Shown piece after piece: positions 7,689 to 18,094 of a stretch of DNA of 36,177 nucleotides; within the stretch, counting starts at the first letter, position 1; each line of letters starts with the position of its first letter. The notes beneath the pieces were generated by a model. It was given only the letters and a program-made list of their open reading frames with translations, was not told the DNA's origin and made no database searches. Source of the DNA: Coxiellaceae bacterium. GTDB taxonomy: Bacteria > Pseudomonadota > Gammaproteobacteria > Coxiellales > Coxiellaceae. The stretch is from contig JARGOB010000026.1 in the NCBI GenBank assembly GCA_029212925.1, forward strand, positions 1 through 36,177, written 5' to 3'. A program made the translations under genes and the position numbers.

Positions 7689-8021
7689 ATGGAAGTAGCA
7701 GCTAAACACAGACATGCACGAATCTCTGCTCAAAAAGCAAGATGGGTGGCTGATCAAGTACGCGGTATGCCAGTAGAGAAAGCCGTTGATTTGTTAACAT
7801 TCAGCAAAAAGAAAGCAGCGGTGCTTGTGAAGAAAGTATTGGAGTCAGCGATTGCCAATGCAGAGCACAATAACGGTGCGGATATTGATGAATTAAAGGT
7901 GTCTACGATTTTTGTAGACGAGGGTCCTACGATGAAGCGCTTTAGTGCGCGTGCTCGTGGTCGTGCTAACCGTATTTTAAAACGTAGCTGTCACATCACT
8001 GTGATGGTTGCGGATAGTTAA
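7689..8021 (+). CDS. rplV: 50S ribosomal protein L22
   Basis: A 110-aa L22; its beta-hairpin reaches into the exit tunnel and is the site of macrolide-resistance changes. The family pattern [27 protein letters not shown] and [16 protein letters not shown] is clear. Normal length, with AGAGG before the start. Confidence 0.97.
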   Translation: MEVAAKHRHARISAQKARWVADQVRGMPVEKAVDLLTFSKKKAAVLVKKVLESAIANAEHNNGADIDELKVSTIFVDEGPTMKRFSARARGRANRILKRSCHITVMVADS

Positions 8022-8033
8022 GGAGATCGATTC

Positions 8034-8711
8034 ATGGGTCAAAAAGTTAATCCTACCGGTATTAGATTAGGTATATCTAAAGACTGGACGGCTAAATGGT
8101 ATGCTAACTCACGTGATTATTCAGACTTCCTGAATGCGGATCTGAAAATTCGTGAATACTTACGTGAAAAATTGAAGCGTGCTTCAGTGAGCCGTATTCA
8201 AATCGATCGCCCAGCGCGTAATGCTCGGATTGCTATTCACTCAGCACGTCCTGGTGTCATCATCGGTAAGAAGGGTGGTGAAGTTGATGTGTTGCGTGAT
8301 CATATTTCAAAAATGATTAACATGCCTGTGCATATTACGATTGAAGAAATTCGCAAGCCAGAAATGGATGCATATTTAGTAGCTCAGAATGTAGCGCAGC
8401 AACTTGAACGTCGTGTGATGTTCCGCCGCGCAATGAAGCGTGCCGTGCAAACCACTATTAAGTGTGGTGCATTAGGTGTGCGTGTTAATGTTGCTGGTCG
8501 TCTAGGTGGTGCTGAAATCGCACGTACTGAATGGTATCGCGAAGGTCGTGTGCCTCTGCATACTTTCCGTGCTGATATTGATTATGGAACAGCGCGTGCC
8601 AATACGACTTACGGTGTGATTGGTATCAAAGTTTGGATCTTCAAAGGTGAAGTGCAAAACTTGAATGCTGATAGTGCTGCAGAAGACAGTAAACAGGCAG
8701 GTGAGGAATAG
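8034..8711 (+). CDS. rpsC: 30S ribosomal protein S3
   Basis: A 225-aa S3, part of the mRNA entry helicase site. [14 protein letters not shown] starts the protein, and a KH domain with [12 protein letters not shown] lies near residue 80. The C-terminal domain contains [20 protein letters not shown]. The acidic tail ([11 protein letters not shown]) replaces the basic end often seen. 12 bases after rplV. Confidence 0.98.
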   Translation: MGQKVNPTGIRLGISKDWTAKWYANSRDYSDFLNADLKIREYLREKLKRASVSRIQIDRPARNARIAIHSARPGVIIGKKGGEVDVLRDHISKMINMPVHITIEEIRKPEMDAYLVAQNVAQQLERRVMFRRAMKRAVQTTIKCGALGVRVNVAGRLGGAEIARTEWYREGRVPLHTFRADIDYGTARANTTYGVIGIKVWIFKGEVQNLNADSAAEDSKQAGEE

Positions 8712-8714
8712 ACG

Positions 8715-9128
8715 ATGCGCCAACCAAGAAGAAGAAAGTTTCGTAAAGATTTTAAAGGTGATAACAGCGGTTTAGCACAGCGCGGTAATAAGATCAGCTT
8801 TGGTGAGTTTGGTATGAAAGCCACCCAGCGTGGTCGAATTACTGCTCGTCAACTGGAAGCTGCTCGTCGTGCGATTGCCCGTCACGTAAAACGTGGTGGT
8901 AAAACGGTTATTCGGATTTTCCCTGACAAACCTATTTCTAAAAAGCCTTTAGAAGTTAGACAGGGTAAAGGTAAGGGTAACGTTGAATACTGGGTGGCAC
9001 TTGTGCAACCAGGTCGTGTGTTATTTGAAATTGAAGGTGTACCGGAAGAGTTGGCACGCGAAGCATTTGCTCGCGCAGCTGCGAAATTACCGGTATCGGT
9101 CATATTTGCAAAAAGAACGGTGATGTAA
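8715..9128 (+). CDS. rplP: 50S ribosomal protein L16
   Basis: A 137-aa L16, which helps organise the A-site architecture and tRNA binding. Segments [38 protein letters not shown] and [12 protein letters not shown] are characteristic. It begins three bases after rpsC; its stop overlaps the rpmC ATG by one base. Confidence 0.97.
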   Translation: MRQPRRRKFRKDFKGDNSGLAQRGNKISFGEFGMKATQRGRITARQLEAARRAIARHVKRGGKTVIRIFPDKPISKKPLEVRQGKGKGNVEYWVALVQPGRVLFEIEGVPEELAREAFARAAAKLPVSVIFAKRTVM

Positions 9129-9325
9129 TGAAAGCACAAGAACTACAGCAAAAAACTGCCGCCGAACTACAAACAGAATTGTTGGCACTATTGCAAGAGC
9201 AATTTAACTTACGTATGCAGCGTGGTATGGGTCAAACACCTAAGCCGCATTTGTTTAAAAACGTACGTCGTCAAATTGCACGTGTAAAAACTATCTTGAA
9301 CCAAAAGGAGCGTGATAATGGTTAA
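9128..9325 (+). CDS. rpmC: 50S ribosomal protein L29
   Basis: A 65-aa two-helix L29 at the tunnel exit, with [19 protein letters not shown] and [16 protein letters not shown]. Length is standard. It overlaps the start of rpsQ by eight bases, which suggests coupled translation. Confidence 0.96.
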   Translation: MKAQELQQKTAAELQTELLALLQEQFNLRMQRGMGQTPKPHLFKNVRRQIARVKTILNQKERDNG

Positions 9326-9584
9326 TGCAGAAAAGACAACATTGCCGCGTACCCTTATGGGTAAAGTTGTGAGCAATAAAATGGATAAAGGCATAACTGT
9401 TTATGTCGAACGTCGCGTGAAGCACCCGATTTACGGTAAATTCATTAAGCGTTCAACTAAGGTACATGCACATGATGAAGAAAACACATGCCAAATGGGG
9501 GATGTTGTTGTTGTTCAAGAGTGCAAGCCAATTTCAAAGACTAAGAGTTGGAGATTGGTAGAAGTTAAAGAGCGCGCAGCGTAG
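9318..9584 (+). CDS. rpsQ: 30S ribosomal protein S17
   Basis: An 88-aa OB-fold S17 that binds 16S rRNA early in assembly: [20 protein letters not shown], then [13 protein letters not shown] and the end [16 protein letters not shown] 9318 is preferred to GTG 9312 because GGAG (9307-9310) is better spaced. The start lies inside the end of rpmC. Confidence 0.96.
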   Translation: MVNAEKTTLPRTLMGKVVSNKMDKGITVYVERRVKHPIYGKFIKRSTKVHAHDEENTCQMGDVVVVQECKPISKTKSWRLVEVKERAA

Positions 9585-9610
9585 CTGATGCGTATAAGTG
9601 GAGATAAGGC

Positions 9611-9979
9611 ATGATACAAACACAATCGTTAGTGAATGTCGCAGATAATAGCGGTGCTAGACGAGTAATGTGCATCAAAGTGTTAGGTGGCTCTAAACGT
9701 CGCTACGCTAATATTGGTGACATTATTAAAGTAACTGTGAAAGAAGCGATTCCTCGCGGTAAAGTGAAGAAAGGTGAAGTAATGAACGCTGTTGTAGTAC
9801 GTACCCGTAAAGGTGTGCGTCGTCCAGATGGTTCATTGATCCGTTTCGACACCAACGCAGTGGTTTTATTGAATGCGCAAAACCAACCGATTGGTACGCG
9901 TATCTTTGGGCCGGTTACCCGTGAATTACGTACAGGTAACTTTATGAAGATTATCTCCTTAGCTTTGGAGGTGCTGTAA
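9611..9979 (+). CDS. rplN: 50S ribosomal protein L14
   Basis: A 122-aa L14 at the subunit interface, with [20 protein letters not shown] at the start and [13 protein letters not shown] near the end. First gene of the spc block. The 26-base gap after rpsQ contains GGAGAT as ribosome-binding site and no terminator, so S10 and spc genes are joined. Confidence 0.98.
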   Translation: MIQTQSLVNVADNSGARRVMCIKVLGGSKRRYANIGDIIKVTVKEAIPRGKVKKGEVMNAVVVRTRKGVRRPDGSLIRFDTNAVVLLNAQNQPIGTRIFGPVTRELRTGNFMKIISLALEVL

Positions 9980-9981
9980 TC

Positions 9982-10317
9982 ATGAGTATTGCAAAGATAA
10001 GAGTTGGTGATGAAGTAGTTGTTATCGCTGGTAAAGATAAAGGCAAAACGGGTCGTGTTACACGCCTGGTGCATAAAGAAAAGAAAGATACCCGCTTATT
10101 TGTCGAAGGCGTTAATATGGTGAAGAAACACACCAAGCCTAACCCTAACAAACAAGAGCAGGGCGGTATTGTTGAGAAGGAAGCAGCGTTGAACATTTCT
10201 AATGTCGCATTGTTGAATCCAACAACTAATAAAGCCGACCGTGTAGGTATCCGTGTATTAGAAGACGGTAAAAAAGTACGTTACTTCAAGTCTAACGACG
10301 AAGTAGTGGATGTATAA
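9982..10317 (+). CDS. rplX: 50S ribosomal protein L24
   Basis: A 111-aa L24, an assembly-initiator protein with an N-terminal KOW motif ([18 protein letters not shown]) and [13 protein letters not shown]. Slightly longer than the E. coli protein. It starts two bases after the rplN stop, with the GGAGG ribosome-binding site inside the end of rplN. Confidence 0.96.
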   Translation: MSIAKIRVGDEVVVIAGKDKGKTGRVTRLVHKEKKDTRLFVEGVNMVKKHTKPNPNKQEQGGIVEKEAALNISNVALLNPTTNKADRVGIRVLEDGKKVRYFKSNDEVVDV

Positions 10318-10325
10318 AGGATACG

Positions 10326-10883
10326 ATGATGAGTTTAAAAACGTATTATAAAGAAACGATTGTTGACCAGCTTAAAAAGCAGTTTAATTTTAAGTCAGTG
10401 ATGCAAGTGCCTAAGATCACAAAGATCACATTAAATATGGGATTGAGTGAAGCGGTTGGTGATAAGAAAATTATCACTAATGCTTTGGCAGATTTAGCAG
10501 CGATCACTGGTCAAAAAGCGGTTGCAACGAAAGCACGTAAATCAAATGCTGGCTTTAAGATTCGTGATGGTTGGCCTATCGGCGCTAAAGTTACCTTACG
10601 TGGTGAGCGTATGTATGACTTTTTCGAACGCTTGGTTGATATTTCGATTCCACGTATTCGAGATTTTCGTGGTTTTAAAGCGAATGCATTCGATGGTCGT
10701 GGTAACTACAGTTTGGGTATTCAGGAACAAATCGTTTTTCCAGAAATCAATTACGATAAGATTGATGCGATTCGCGGAATGGATATTTGTATCACAACCA
10801 GTGCTAAAAATGATGAGGAAGGCCGTGCGTTATTAAAAGCATTTAACTTTCCTTTGAAAAAAGCCAATAAAGAGGTTGAATAA
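10326..10883 (+). CDS. rplE: 50S ribosomal protein L5
   Basis: A 185-aa L5, the 5S rRNA-binding protein of the central protuberance. Hallmarks are [59 protein letters not shown] and the [11 protein letters not shown] end. Two adjacent in-frame ATGs (10326, 10329) are possible; the second has slightly better spacing from AAAGGA. The stop overlaps rpsN by one base. Confidence 0.97.
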   Translation: MMSLKTYYKETIVDQLKKQFNFKSVMQVPKITKITLNMGLSEAVGDKKIITNALADLAAITGQKAVATKARKSNAGFKIRDGWPIGAKVTLRGERMYDFFERLVDISIPRIRDFRGFKANAFDGRGNYSLGIQEQIVFPEINYDKIDAIRGMDICITTSAKNDEEGRALLKAFNFPLKKANKEVE

Positions 10884-11179
10884 TGGCTAAAACAAGTTCA
10901 ATTATGCGTAATAAAAAGCGTATGAAATTATCAAGTCTTGCTCGTGCAGCTCGTCAAGCTTTGAAAAATATTATCAAAAAAGACGAAGAAAACCGCGACG
11001 AAGCTATCTTGAAGCTGCAACGTAAACGCCGTGATGAAAGTCCATGCCGTGTACGTAATCGTTGCCGTGCTTGTGGCCGTCCTAACGGTAACTTGAGAAA
11101 GTTTGGGTTGTGTCGTATTCACTTGCGTGAAGCCGCGATGCGTGGTGATGTTCCAGGTCTAAAGAAAGCGAGTTGGTAG
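10883..11179 (+). CDS. rpsN: 30S ribosomal protein S14 with a C-C-C-H zinc-type motif
   Basis: A 98-aa S14 of the long form, which packs in the 30S head with S3, S10 and S19. The C-terminal core [20 protein letters not shown] ends [18 protein letters not shown], as in gammaproteobacteria. Unlike E. coli, which keeps only the first cysteine, this protein has C61, C64, C77 and H80 at the spacing of the four zinc ligands of the short, zinc-binding S14 (CxxC-x12-Cxx[CH]). It may therefore bind zinc despite the long-form length. Confidence 0.96.
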   Translation: MAKTSSIMRNKKRMKLSSLARAARQALKNIIKKDEENRDEAILKLQRKRRDESPCRVRNRCRACGRPNGNLRKFGLCRIHLREAAMRGDVPGLKKASW

Positions 11180-11188
11180 GAGAATATT

Positions 11189-11584
11189 ATGTCATTACAA
11201 GATCCCATATCAGATATGTTAACTCGCATGCGTAATGCGCAAGCAGTGAGCAAAAAAGCAGTAGAAATGCCAATGTCTAAAATTAAAATGGCTATTGCTG
11301 CAGTATTTAAAGATGAAGGTTACATAACTGATTTCGGTGAAGTAGAAGGTTCTGCTTTGCCAACAATGAGAATTGAGCTGAAATATTTTGATGGCAAGCC
11401 AGTAATTGAAAAATTACAACGCGAAAGCAAGCCTAGTTATCGTAAATATAAAGGCAAAGATGAGTTGCCCAAAGTCAATAATGGCTTGGGTGTGGCAGTT
11501 ATTTCTACCTCTGCAGGTGTGATGAGCGATAAAGCAGCGCGTCGTGCCGGTAAAGGTGGTGAAGTATTATTGTATGTGAGCTAG
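11189..11584 (+). CDS. rpsH: 30S ribosomal protein S8
   Basis: A 131-aa S8, a central-domain 16S binder and, in E. coli, the autogenous repressor of the spc operon acting at the rplE region. [20 protein letters not shown] at the start and [20 protein letters not shown] at the end identify it. AGGAG precedes the ATG. Confidence 0.97.
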   Translation: MSLQDPISDMLTRMRNAQAVSKKAVEMPMSKIKMAIAAVFKDEGYITDFGEVEGSALPTMRIELKYFDGKPVIEKLQRESKPSYRKYKGKDELPKVNNGLGVAVISTSAGVMSDKAARRAGKGGEVLLYVS

Positions 11585-11597
11585 TAGGAGAACAGCC

Positions 11598-12134
11598 ATG
11601 ACGAGTAGAGTTGCAAATAATCCGGTGGTAGTGCCATCAGGAGTCGATGTAACTATCGAGGGACAGCTATTAAAAGTAAAAGGTCCTAAAGGCGAGTTGG
11701 AGAGAGTTAATCATGACTTGGTTACATTTGAGCTAACCGATAATGTATTATCATTTGCTCCAGCGAACGATAAAAAAACCGCTAATGCATTAGCTGGTAC
11801 CAGCCGCGCGCTGGCTGCCAACATGGTGCAAGGTGTTAGTGAAGGTTTCGAAAGAAAGCTGACAATGGTTGGTGTTGGTTACCGTGCAAAAGCACAAGGT
11901 AAAAACATCGAAATCAACGTTGGTTATTCACACCCTGTGAATTTAGAAATGCCTGAAGGTTTGACAGTGGAAACACCGACTCAAACTGAGATTGTAATTA
12001 AAGGTATTGATAAACAGCGTGTATGCCAAATGGCAGCTAATATCCGCAAAATTCGTGCACCTGAGCCTTATAAAGGTAAGGGTATTCGTTACAGCGATGA
12101 AGTGGTTGTAAAGAAAGAGGCTAAGAAAAAATGA
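11598..12134 (+). CDS. rplF: 50S ribosomal protein L6
   Basis: A 178-aa L6 near the GTPase-associated centre, with two repeated domains. [20 protein letters not shown] begins the first. [16 protein letters not shown] and the end [19 protein letters not shown] mark the second. The stop overlaps rplR by four bases. Confidence 0.97.
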   Translation: MTSRVANNPVVVPSGVDVTIEGQLLKVKGPKGELERVNHDLVTFELTDNVLSFAPANDKKTANALAGTSRALAANMVQGVSEGFERKLTMVGVGYRAKAQGKNIEINVGYSHPVNLEMPEGLTVETPTQTEIVIKGIDKQRVCQMAANIRKIRAPEPYKGKGIRYSDEVVVKKEAKKK

Positions 12135-12502
12135 TAAATAAAAAGAAAGCAAGATTAAGACGCTCTCGCTTGACACGATCAAAGATCGCAGATCAAGCTA
12201 GAAAAGGCTCTCCTAAACATCGTTTAGTCGTATTGCGTACACCACGTCATACCTATGCCCAGCTTATTACGCCATGTGGTGGTAAAGTGGTGTGCTCTGC
12301 TTCTACATTAGATAAAGAATTGCGTTCTGCTGTTAAACACGGTGGTAACAAAGAAGCAGCAGTGGTAGTTGGTAAAGCCATTGCAGAAAAGATTAAACAG
12401 GCGGGTGTTGAAAGCATTGCTTTTGATCGCTCAGGATTCAAATATCATGGTCGTGTGCAAGCGTTAGCTGATGCGGTTCGTGAAGGCAACGTACAGTTTT
12501 AA
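12131..12502 (+). CDS. rplR: 50S ribosomal protein L18
   Basis: A 123-aa L18 that binds 5S rRNA with L5. A basic N-terminus ([14 protein letters not shown]) is followed by [17 protein letters not shown] and the end [20 protein letters not shown]. It starts inside the rplF stop (ATGA), suggesting coupled translation. Normal length. Confidence 0.97.
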   Translation: MINKKKARLRRSRLTRSKIADQARKGSPKHRLVVLRTPRHTYAQLITPCGGKVVCSASTLDKELRSAVKHGGNKEAAVVVGKAIAEKIKQAGVESIAFDRSGFKYHGRVQALADAVREGNVQF

Positions 12503-12517
12503 TAGGGGATTGTTAAT

Positions 12518-13024
12518 ATGGGTGCTAATGCAGCAGCAGTTGAAGACACATACCAGGATAAACTGGTTACCATGAGACGTACGTCTAAAGTGGTTAAAGG
12601 TGGTCGTGTATTTGGATTTGACGCATTGATCGTTACTGGTGACGGTAATGGTCGTGTAGGATTTGGACGTGGTAAAGCGAAAGAAGTGCCAGTAGCTATT
12701 CAAAAAGCCACTGAAAATGCACGTCGTAACGTTGTGTATATTGACCTTAAAGAAGGTACGTTACACCATGCGATTACAGCGAATCACGGTGCAAGTAAAG
12801 TATTTATGAAGCCTGCTTCTGAAGGTACTGGCGTTATTGCCGGTAGTGCTATGCGCGCTGTCTTCGAAGTGGTTGGTGTTAAGAACGTGTTATCGAAAAG
12901 CATCGGTTCAACTAATCCAATTAACGTGGTACGTGCTACGGTTAACGGTTTAGTTCAAATGGCAACGCCTGAATCTGTAGCTGAGAAACGTGGCAAACGC
13001 GTAGAAGAGATCTTGGAGGACTAA
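12518..13024 (+). CDS. rpsE: 30S ribosomal protein S5
   Basis: A 168-aa S5, part of the mRNA entry site and translational fidelity. [20 protein letters not shown] and [20 protein letters not shown] form the RNA-binding domain, and [19 protein letters not shown] marks the C-terminal domain. Three bases separate it from rpmD. Confidence 0.98.
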   Translation: MGANAAAVEDTYQDKLVTMRRTSKVVKGGRVFGFDALIVTGDGNGRVGFGRGKAKEVPVAIQKATENARRNVVYIDLKEGTLHHAITANHGASKVFMKPASEGTGVIAGSAMRAVFEVVGVKNVLSKSIGSTNPINVVRATVNGLVQMATPESVAEKRGKRVEEILED

Positions 13025-13027
13025 CCG

Positions 13028-13219
13028 ATGGCTAAAGATAAACGTGTCAAAGTGACATTAAAGAAAAGCTTGCATGGCCGCACTAAAGGTCATAAAGAAA
13101 ACGTTTTGGGTCTAGGGCTTCGTCGCATTAATCATAGCGTTGAAGTATTAGATACCCCTGAAAATCGTGGCATGATTAACAAAGTGAGTTACTTGCTACA
13201 GGTTGAGGAGTCAGCATAA
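13028..13219 (+). CDS. rpmD: 50S ribosomal protein L30
   Basis: A 63-aa L30 ([46 protein letters not shown]). Bacterial-type length. Its stop overlaps the rplO start by one base. It has the conserved place between rpsE and rplO. Confidence 0.96.
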   Translation: MAKDKRVKVTLKKSLHGRTKGHKENVLGLGLRRINHSVEVLDTPENRGMINKVSYLLQVEESA

Positions 13220-13662
13220 TGCATTTAAATACGATAAAACCGGCTGACGGTTCTAAAAAAAATAGAAAGCGCGTTGGTCGTGGTATAGCTAGCGGTCTGG
13301 GTAAGACTGCCGGTCGTGGTCATAAAGGTCAGCATTCACGCTCGGGTGGTTATCACAAGAGCGGTTTTGAAGGTGGTCAAATGCCTTTGCAACGTCGCGT
13401 ACCTAAATTTGGTTTCACATCACGTAAATCATTAACACGTGCGGAAGTACGTTTACATGAGTTGGCTCAAGTGACAGCTGACGTGATTGACTTGGCTGCA
13501 CTAAAAGCATCCGGTGTGATTAATCAAAACATTAAAACAGTTAAAGTGATTGCTAGTGGTGAGATTACTAAAGCAGTAACTTTACGTGATATTCCTGTGA
13601 CTAAGGGTGCTAAGGCTGCGATTGAAGCGGCTGGCGGCAAAGTGGAAACAACGGAAGCATAA
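13219..13662 (+). CDS. rplO: 50S ribosomal protein L15
   Basis: A 147-aa L15, a late-assembly protein: [20 protein letters not shown], then [20 protein letters not shown] and a C-terminal domain ending [17 protein letters not shown]. Typical glycine-rich N-terminal extension. 16 bases before secY. Confidence 0.97.
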   Translation: MHLNTIKPADGSKKNRKRVGRGIASGLGKTAGRGHKGQHSRSGGYHKSGFEGGQMPLQRRVPKFGFTSRKSLTRAEVRLHELAQVTADVIDLAALKASGVINQNIKTVKVIASGEITKAVTLRDIPVTKGAKAAIEAAGGKVETTEA

Positions 13663-13678
13663 GTAGCGGGACGCAATC

Positions 13679-15001
13679 ATGGCAACAGCTAAATTAGGAT
13701 CAGCACTGGCAGGCGGCGGTTTACAAGAGTTAAAGAGCCGCTTGCTCGTTGTGTTTATCGGTATCTTGGTGTATCGCCTAGGTTCCTATATACCTGTGCC
13801 AGGTTTAAACCCAGCTCGATTGGCTGATTTATTTAATCAGCATCAAAGTGGCTTGTTGGGTTTATTCAATATGTTCTCGGGTGGTGCCTTATCGCGGATG
13901 ACCATATTCGCGCTCGGGGTTATGCCGTATATTTCATCCTCCATTATTATCCAGATGTTTGGCTCGATTATACCTTCACTGCAGCAATTGAAAAAAGAAG
14001 GTGAATCTGGGCGTCGTAAACTTAATCAATATACGCGTTACGGCACACTGATCTTATCGGCGTTTCAAGCACTCGGTATTGCTAAATGGCTGGTCAGTAG
14101 TAATGTTGTATTATCTCCCGGCCCGATTTTCTATTTTACAGCGATGGTAACGTTGATCACTGGCACCATGTTTTTGATGTGGTTAGGTGAACAAATGACA
14201 GAACGCGGTATCGGTAACGGTATCTCGTTAATCATTTTCGCCAGTATTGTATCTCGCTTCCCATCGGCAGTTGGCCAAGTATTTGAACAAGTGCATCAAG
14301 GTCAAATGCAAGCTATCTCATTGATTATATTAGTTGTTGTGGTTTTAGCGATTACTGGTGTTGTAGTGTTCGTTGAACGAGCACAGCGTCGTATAACGAT
14401 TAACTACGCAAAGCGTCAACAAGGGCGCAAAATGTATCAGGCTCAAAGCAGCCATTTGCCACTAAAAATCAACATGTCCGGTGTTATTCCGCCGATTTTT
14501 GCCTCGAGTATTATTATGTTCCCGGGTGCGATTGCTAAGTTTTTCTCCAGTGTGAAAGGTTTTGGTTGGTTAAATGACCTGGCTTTGGCTTTATCACCGG
14601 GGCAACCACTCTATATTATAGTGTTCGCTGTAGCTGTGATTTTCTTTGCTTTCTTTTATACCGCTTTAGTGTTCAATCCTAAAGAAACCGCAGACAACTT
14701 GAAGAAATCAGGTGCATTTATCCCAGGAATACGTCCAGGTGAGAAAACAGCTGAGTATATTGACTCTGTAATGACTCGTTTGACCGTTGTAGGTGCCATT
14801 TACTTAACACTTGTGGCATTATTACCCCAATTTTTGATCATTGTATGGAATGTGCCATTTTACTTTGGTGGTACCTCTTTACTGATTATCGTGGTTGTTC
14901 TGATGGACTTCATTGCTCAAGTGCAAGCGCACCTGATGAGTCATCAGTATCAGTCGATTATGAAAAATAAAGGCAGTGGTTCAAAAATGAGCCTCATTTA
15001 G
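13679..15001 (+). CDS. secY: Protein translocase subunit SecY
   Basis: A 440-aa integral membrane protein, the channel of the SecYEG translocon. Ten hydrophobic segments are recognisable, starting with [20 protein letters not shown]. The plug-region pattern [20 protein letters not shown], the [13 protein letters not shown] segment and the cytosolic loop [20 protein letters not shown], with the conserved arginine that contacts SecA/ribosome, are all present. Its place between rplO and rpmJ is the gammaproteobacterial order. Confidence 0.98.
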   Translation: MATAKLGSALAGGGLQELKSRLLVVFIGILVYRLGSYIPVPGLNPARLADLFNQHQSGLLGLFNMFSGGALSRMTIFALGVMPYISSSIIIQMFGSIIPSLQQLKKEGESGRRKLNQYTRYGTLILSAFQALGIAKWLVSSNVVLSPGPIFYFTAMVTLITGTMFLMWLGEQMTERGIGNGISLIIFASIVSRFPSAVGQVFEQVHQGQMQAISLIILVVVVLAITGVVVFVERAQRRITINYAKRQQGRKMYQAQSSHLPLKINMSGVIPPIFASSIIMFPGAIAKFFSSVKGFGWLNDLALALSPGQPLYIIVFAVAVIFFAFFYTALVFNPKETADNLKKSGAFIPGIRPGEKTAEYIDSVMTRLTVVGAIYLTLVALLPQFLIIVWNVPFYFGGTSLLIIVVVLMDFIAQVQAHLMSHQYQSIMKNKGSGSKMSLI

Positions 15002-15019
15002 ATTGTCAGGAGAAGTAAC

Positions 15020-15133
15020 GTGAAAGTTAGAGCGTCAGTTAAAAAGATATGTAGAAATTGTAAAGTCATTCGTCGTAAGGGTGTCGTGCGCGTAATTTGC
15101 AAAGAAAAACGTCATAAACAAAGACAAGGTTAA
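15020..15133 (+). CDS. rpmJ: 50S ribosomal protein L36 (GTG start, zinc form)
   Basis: A 37-aa gene with GTG at 15020 and AGGAGA upstream. The translation starts [20 protein letters not shown] and ends with KRHKQRQG. The ligands C-x2-C, a later C and H form the zinc ribbon of the C+ L36 type. It is the last gene of the spc block. Confidence 0.95.
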   Translation: MKVRASVKKICRNCKVIRRKGVVRVICKEKRHKQRQG

Positions 15134-15213
15134 TATTTGCATTTTACAGCGTAGGAAGGTATCCTAAGCGGCTTTTGGTAAAGTTAAATTTAGAAAAATC
15201 GGAGTAAAGTCAT
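15134..15213. other. 80-base gap before rpsM (alpha-operon leader position)
   Basis: This is the longest gap inside the ribosomal block. It contains a small hairpin TAGGA-AGGTA-TCCTA (around 15152-15166) and CGGAG as ribosome-binding site of rpsM. In E. coli S4 represses the alpha operon through a pseudoknot at this location. I cannot recognise that pseudoknot here. Confidence 0.3.
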
Positions 15214-15579
15214 ATGTCTGCACGAATTGCAGGAGTTAATATACCAATGCATAAGCATACGCGTATTGCATTACGTAGTGTTTATGGTGTTGGACCAACT
15301 CAAGCGCTTAAGATCTGCGTAGAAGCAAATGTACAACCAGATCAGAAGGTACAGGATTTAACTGAGGCAGAATTAGAAGCTCTGCGTACAGAGGTTGCAA
15401 GACTTACTGTAGAGGGTGACCTTAGACGTGAAATCTCTATGAATATTAAGAGAAAAATGGATCTAGGTTGCTATGCTGGGATTCGTCATAGAAAAGGCTT
15501 ACCTGTTAGAGGCCAAAAAACTAAAAATAATGCTAGAACGCGTAAAGGTAAACGCAAACTAGTCGTTAAAGCTAAATAG
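15214..15579 (+). CDS. rpsM: 30S ribosomal protein S13
   Basis: A 121-aa S13, contacting the 50S subunit and P-site t[43 protein letters not shown] and [20 protein letters not shown]. Six of about fourteen arginines use AGA, whereas neighbours such as rplB use almost only CGT. The codon choice is thus slightly different from that of its neighbours. Confidence 0.97.
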   Translation: MSARIAGVNIPMHKHTRIALRSVYGVGPTQALKICVEANVQPDQKVQDLTEAELEALRTEVARLTVEGDLRREISMNIKRKMDLGCYAGIRHRKGLPVRGQKTKNNARTRKGKRKLVVKAK

Positions 15580-15592
15580 AAGGGTATAAGCG

Positions 15593-15985
15593 ATGAGACA
15601 AGGTCAAGGTACCGCTCGTAAAAAGCGCAAACATAAGATTACCGAAGGTATTGCCCATATAAAGGCTACTTTTAATAACACATTGATTGTTATCACTGAT
15701 ATGTCAGGTGATAAAATTGCCCAAGCGTCTGCTGGTAGCGAAGGATTTAAGGGTGCACGTAAAAGTACACCATTTGCTGCCCAAACAGCCGCAGAAGAAT
15801 TGGCTAAAAAATTAAAAGCTGATTGTGGTTTGACCAAATTAGCCGTTAATGTACGTGGCCCAGGTGCAGGTCGTGAACCTGCGATTCGCGGATTAAGAAG
15901 TGCGGGTGTAGCAATTCATCGTGTTACTGATAAAACACGTTTGCCGCATAACGGTTGTCGTCCACGTAAGAAGCGTAGAGTATAG
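15593..15985 (+). CDS. rpsK: 30S ribosomal protein S11
   Basis: A 130-aa S11 lining the mRNA exit/platform. GIAHIKATFNNTLIVITD, KGARKSTPFAAQTAAEE and VRGPGAGREPAIRGLRSAG are diagnostic, with the end DKTRLPHNGCRPRKKRRV. Normal gene order and spacing. Confidence 0.98.
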   Translation: MRQGQGTARKKRKHKITEGIAHIKATFNNTLIVITDMSGDKIAQASAGSEGFKGARKSTPFAAQTAAEELAKKLKADCGLTKLAVNVRGPGAGREPAIRGLRSAGVAIHRVTDKTRLPHNGCRPRKKRRV

Positions 15986-15997
15986 GAGAAACATCAG

Positions 15998-16618
15998 ATG
16001 GCAAGATATATAGGGCCAAAGTGCCGCTTATCACGTCGTGAAAAAACAGATTTAGGCCATAAGAGTGGTGTGCGTAGCACAGACTCAAAATGTAATATGG
16101 AACGTACACCAGGTGTGCACTGGCAGCGTCGTGGTCGTACCACGGACTTCGGTGTTCAGCTACGTATGAAGCAAATGATTCGTCGCTATTACGAAGTGAT
16201 GGAAAAGCAGTTTAGAAAATATTACAAAACTGCTGACGGTCAAAAAGGCTCTACTGGTGATAACTTATTGAAGTTATTGGAAGCACGTTTAGATAACGTT
16301 GTTTACCGTATGGGTTTTGCAGCAACACGCGCTGAAGCACGTCAATTAGTAAGCCATAAAGCGGTTAAAGTGAATGGTACGATTGTAAACGTGGCTTCTT
16401 ATCATGTGCAAGCCGGTGATGTTGTTGAAATTCGTGATCGTGCTAAAAAGCAATTACGCATTAAAGCCGCGATGGAAATCGCAGCACAACGTCAACAGTG
16501 CTCATGGGTAGATGTTGATAGTAAGAAAGTTGAAGGTACTTACAAGGCTGAGGCAGATATTGATGAATTGCCAACCGAGTTTAAAGTGAACCTTGTTGTT
16601 GAATTGTATTCTAAGTAG
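15998..16618 (+). CDS. rpsD: 30S ribosomal protein S4
   Basis: A 206-aa S4, a primary 16S binder. [20 protein letters not shown] at the start, then [20 protein letters not shown] and an S4 RNA-binding domain ([18 protein letters not shown]), ending VELYSK. In E. coli it represses translation of the alpha operon. AGGAGA precedes the ATG. Confidence 0.98.
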   Translation: MARYIGPKCRLSRREKTDLGHKSGVRSTDSKCNMERTPGVHWQRRGRTTDFGVQLRMKQMIRRYYEVMEKQFRKYYKTADGQKGSTGDNLLKLLEARLDNVVYRMGFAATRAEARQLVSHKAVKVNGTIVNVASYHVQAGDVVEIRDRAKKQLRIKAAMEIAAQRQQCSWVDVDSKKVEGTYKAEADIDELPTEFKVNLVVELYSK

Positions 16619-16628
16619 AGGTGAAATA

Positions 16629-17618
16629 ATGCAAGATATCTATAAAGATTTTCTTACACCAAAGAATATTCAAGTACAGGCGTTGTCGCCTTTTGTATCA
16701 CGTATCGTGCTTGAGCCATTGGAGCGCGGATTTGGTTATACCTTAGGTAATGCGTTACGCCGTATATTGTTATCTTCTATGACTGGTGCTGCTATCACCG
16801 ATATCAGCATTGATAACGTATTGCATGAGTACAGCTCTATTAATGGTGTGCGTGAAGACGTGGTTGATATTTTACTCAACTTAAAAGACGTTGCGATTAA
16901 AATGAATAATCGTGAAGTGGCTGAGTTAACGTTGCATAAAACCGGTGTTGGTCCTGTAACGGCTGGTGATATCCAGTTGGATCACGATGTTGAAATCATT
17001 AATCCAGAGCATGTGATTGCTCACTTGACGGATGAAGGTGATTTGAAAATGCGTCTAACGATTAAAACTGGACGTGGTTACCAACCTTCAAATCGTGTGC
17101 TTAGCGATGAATTGGAAGAAGGCAAAACATTGGGTGAATTAAACCTCGATGCTTCTTACAGCCCGGTTCGTCGTGTGACTTACCAAGTTGAAAATGCACG
17201 TGTCGAGAATCGTACTGATCTTGATAAACTGATTTTAGAAGTAGAAACCAACGGTACTTTGGATCCTGAAGAAGCGATTCGTCGCTGTGCTACTATCTTA
17301 CAACATCAGTTAACTGCATTTGTAGAATTGAAGCACGAGGATTTTGTAGAATCTAAAGACAGTTCAAGCAGTGTTGATCCTGTTTTGTTACGTCCAGTTG
17401 ATGATTTAGAATTAACTGTACGTGCAGCGAATTGCTTAAAAGCAGAAAACATTTGCTACATTGGTGACTTAGTAATGCGTTCAGAGAACGACTTACTGAA
17501 AACACCTAACTTAGGTAAAAAATCATTAATGGAAATTAAAGGCGTACTTGCGCAGCGTGGTTTAACGTTGGGTATGGTGGTAGAGCAATGGCCACCAGTC
17601 GAGTACGGTGTAGAATAA
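16629..17618 (+). CDS. rpoA: RNA polymerase subunit alpha
   Basis: A 329-aa alpha subunit, the same length as in E. coli. The N-terminal dimerisation domain shows [20 protein letters not shown] with the assembly signature, and VNRED-like contacts follow. The C-terminal DNA/activator-binding domain (about 250-329) has [18 protein letters not shown] and [16 protein letters not shown]. The ATG at 16629 with AGAGGTG upstream is preferred to an in-frame TTG inside rpsD. Confidence 0.98.
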   Translation: MQDIYKDFLTPKNIQVQALSPFVSRIVLEPLERGFGYTLGNALRRILLSSMTGAAITDISIDNVLHEYSSINGVREDVVDILLNLKDVAIKMNNREVAELTLHKTGVGPVTAGDIQLDHDVEIINPEHVIAHLTDEGDLKMRLTIKTGRGYQPSNRVLSDELEEGKTLGELNLDASYSPVRRVTYQVENARVENRTDLDKLILEVETNGTLDPEEAIRRCATILQHQLTAFVELKHEDFVESKDSSSSVDPVLLRPVDDLELTVRAANCLKAENICYIGDLVMRSENDLLKTPNLGKKSLMEIKGVLAQRGLTLGMVVEQWPPVEYGVE

Positions 17619-17635
17619 AATAAAGGGTAAGTGAT

Positions 17636-18001
17636 ATGCATCATCGTAAAAGTGGAAGACAACTAGGTCGCAATAGCTCGCATCGTAAAGCGATGTATCG
17701 CAACATGGCAGCTTCTGTAATGGAGCACGAAGTCATCAAAACAACCTTAGCTAAAGCTAAAGAGTTACGTGGTGTTGTTGAGCCATTGGTTACTTTAGGC
17801 AAGCAAGACAGCGTTGCTAATCGTCGTTTGGCTTTCTCACGTTTACGTGATAAAGCGATGGTTAACAAATTATTTACTGTTTTGGGTCCTCGTTACTCTG
17901 AGCGTCCAGGCGGATATCTGCGTGTTTTAAAATGCGGTTACCGTCCAGGTGATAAAGCACCGATGGCGATTGTTGAGTTTGTAGGTAACGAACAAGACTA
18001 A
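17636..18001 (+). CDS. rplQ: 50S ribosomal protein L17
   Basis: A 121-aa L17 at the tunnel exit: [40 protein letters not shown] and [20 protein letters not shown]. Last gene of the superoperon; a palindromic element and a strong terminator follow. Confidence 0.98.
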   Translation: MHHRKSGRQLGRNSSHRKAMYRNMAASVMEHEVIKTTLAKAKELRGVVEPLVTLGKQDSVANRRLAFSRLRDKAMVNKLFTVLGPRYSERPGGYLRVLKCGYRPGDKAPMAIVEFVGNEQD

Positions 18002-18027
18002 TTCGCTTGTCATCATGACACCTAGCT

Positions 18028-18057
18028 TGTCATCCCGGCCTCCGAGCCGGGAACCAG
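18028..18057. repeat. Dispersed palindromic intergenic element (copy 4)
   Basis: TGTCATCCCGG, a central CTCCGAG segment, then CCGGGAACCAG. It belongs to the same family as 431-460 and lies between rplQ and its terminator. As after rpsJ, the element sits directly before a terminator hairpin. Confidence 0.75.
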
Positions 18058-18068
18058 AAAAAATTAAA

Positions 18069-18094
18069 AGCCGGATTTATTTCCGGCTTTTTTG
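18069..18094 (+). terminator. Terminator of the ribosomal superoperon
   Basis: The stem AAGCCGGA/TCCGGCTT (18069-18076 with 18083-18090) with a TTTATT loop, followed by T-run. Confidence 0.88.

Noticed and set aside
5065..12703. Open frames of 60-130 codons opposite to or out of frame with ribosomal protein genes
   Set aside because: They lie entirely over strongly conserved genes, lack ribosome-binding sites and have no recognisable family features.
15134..15213. S4-binding pseudoknot of the alpha operon
   Set aside because: The gap is in the right place, but I could not trace the paired elements known from E. coli; only a short hairpin is visible.
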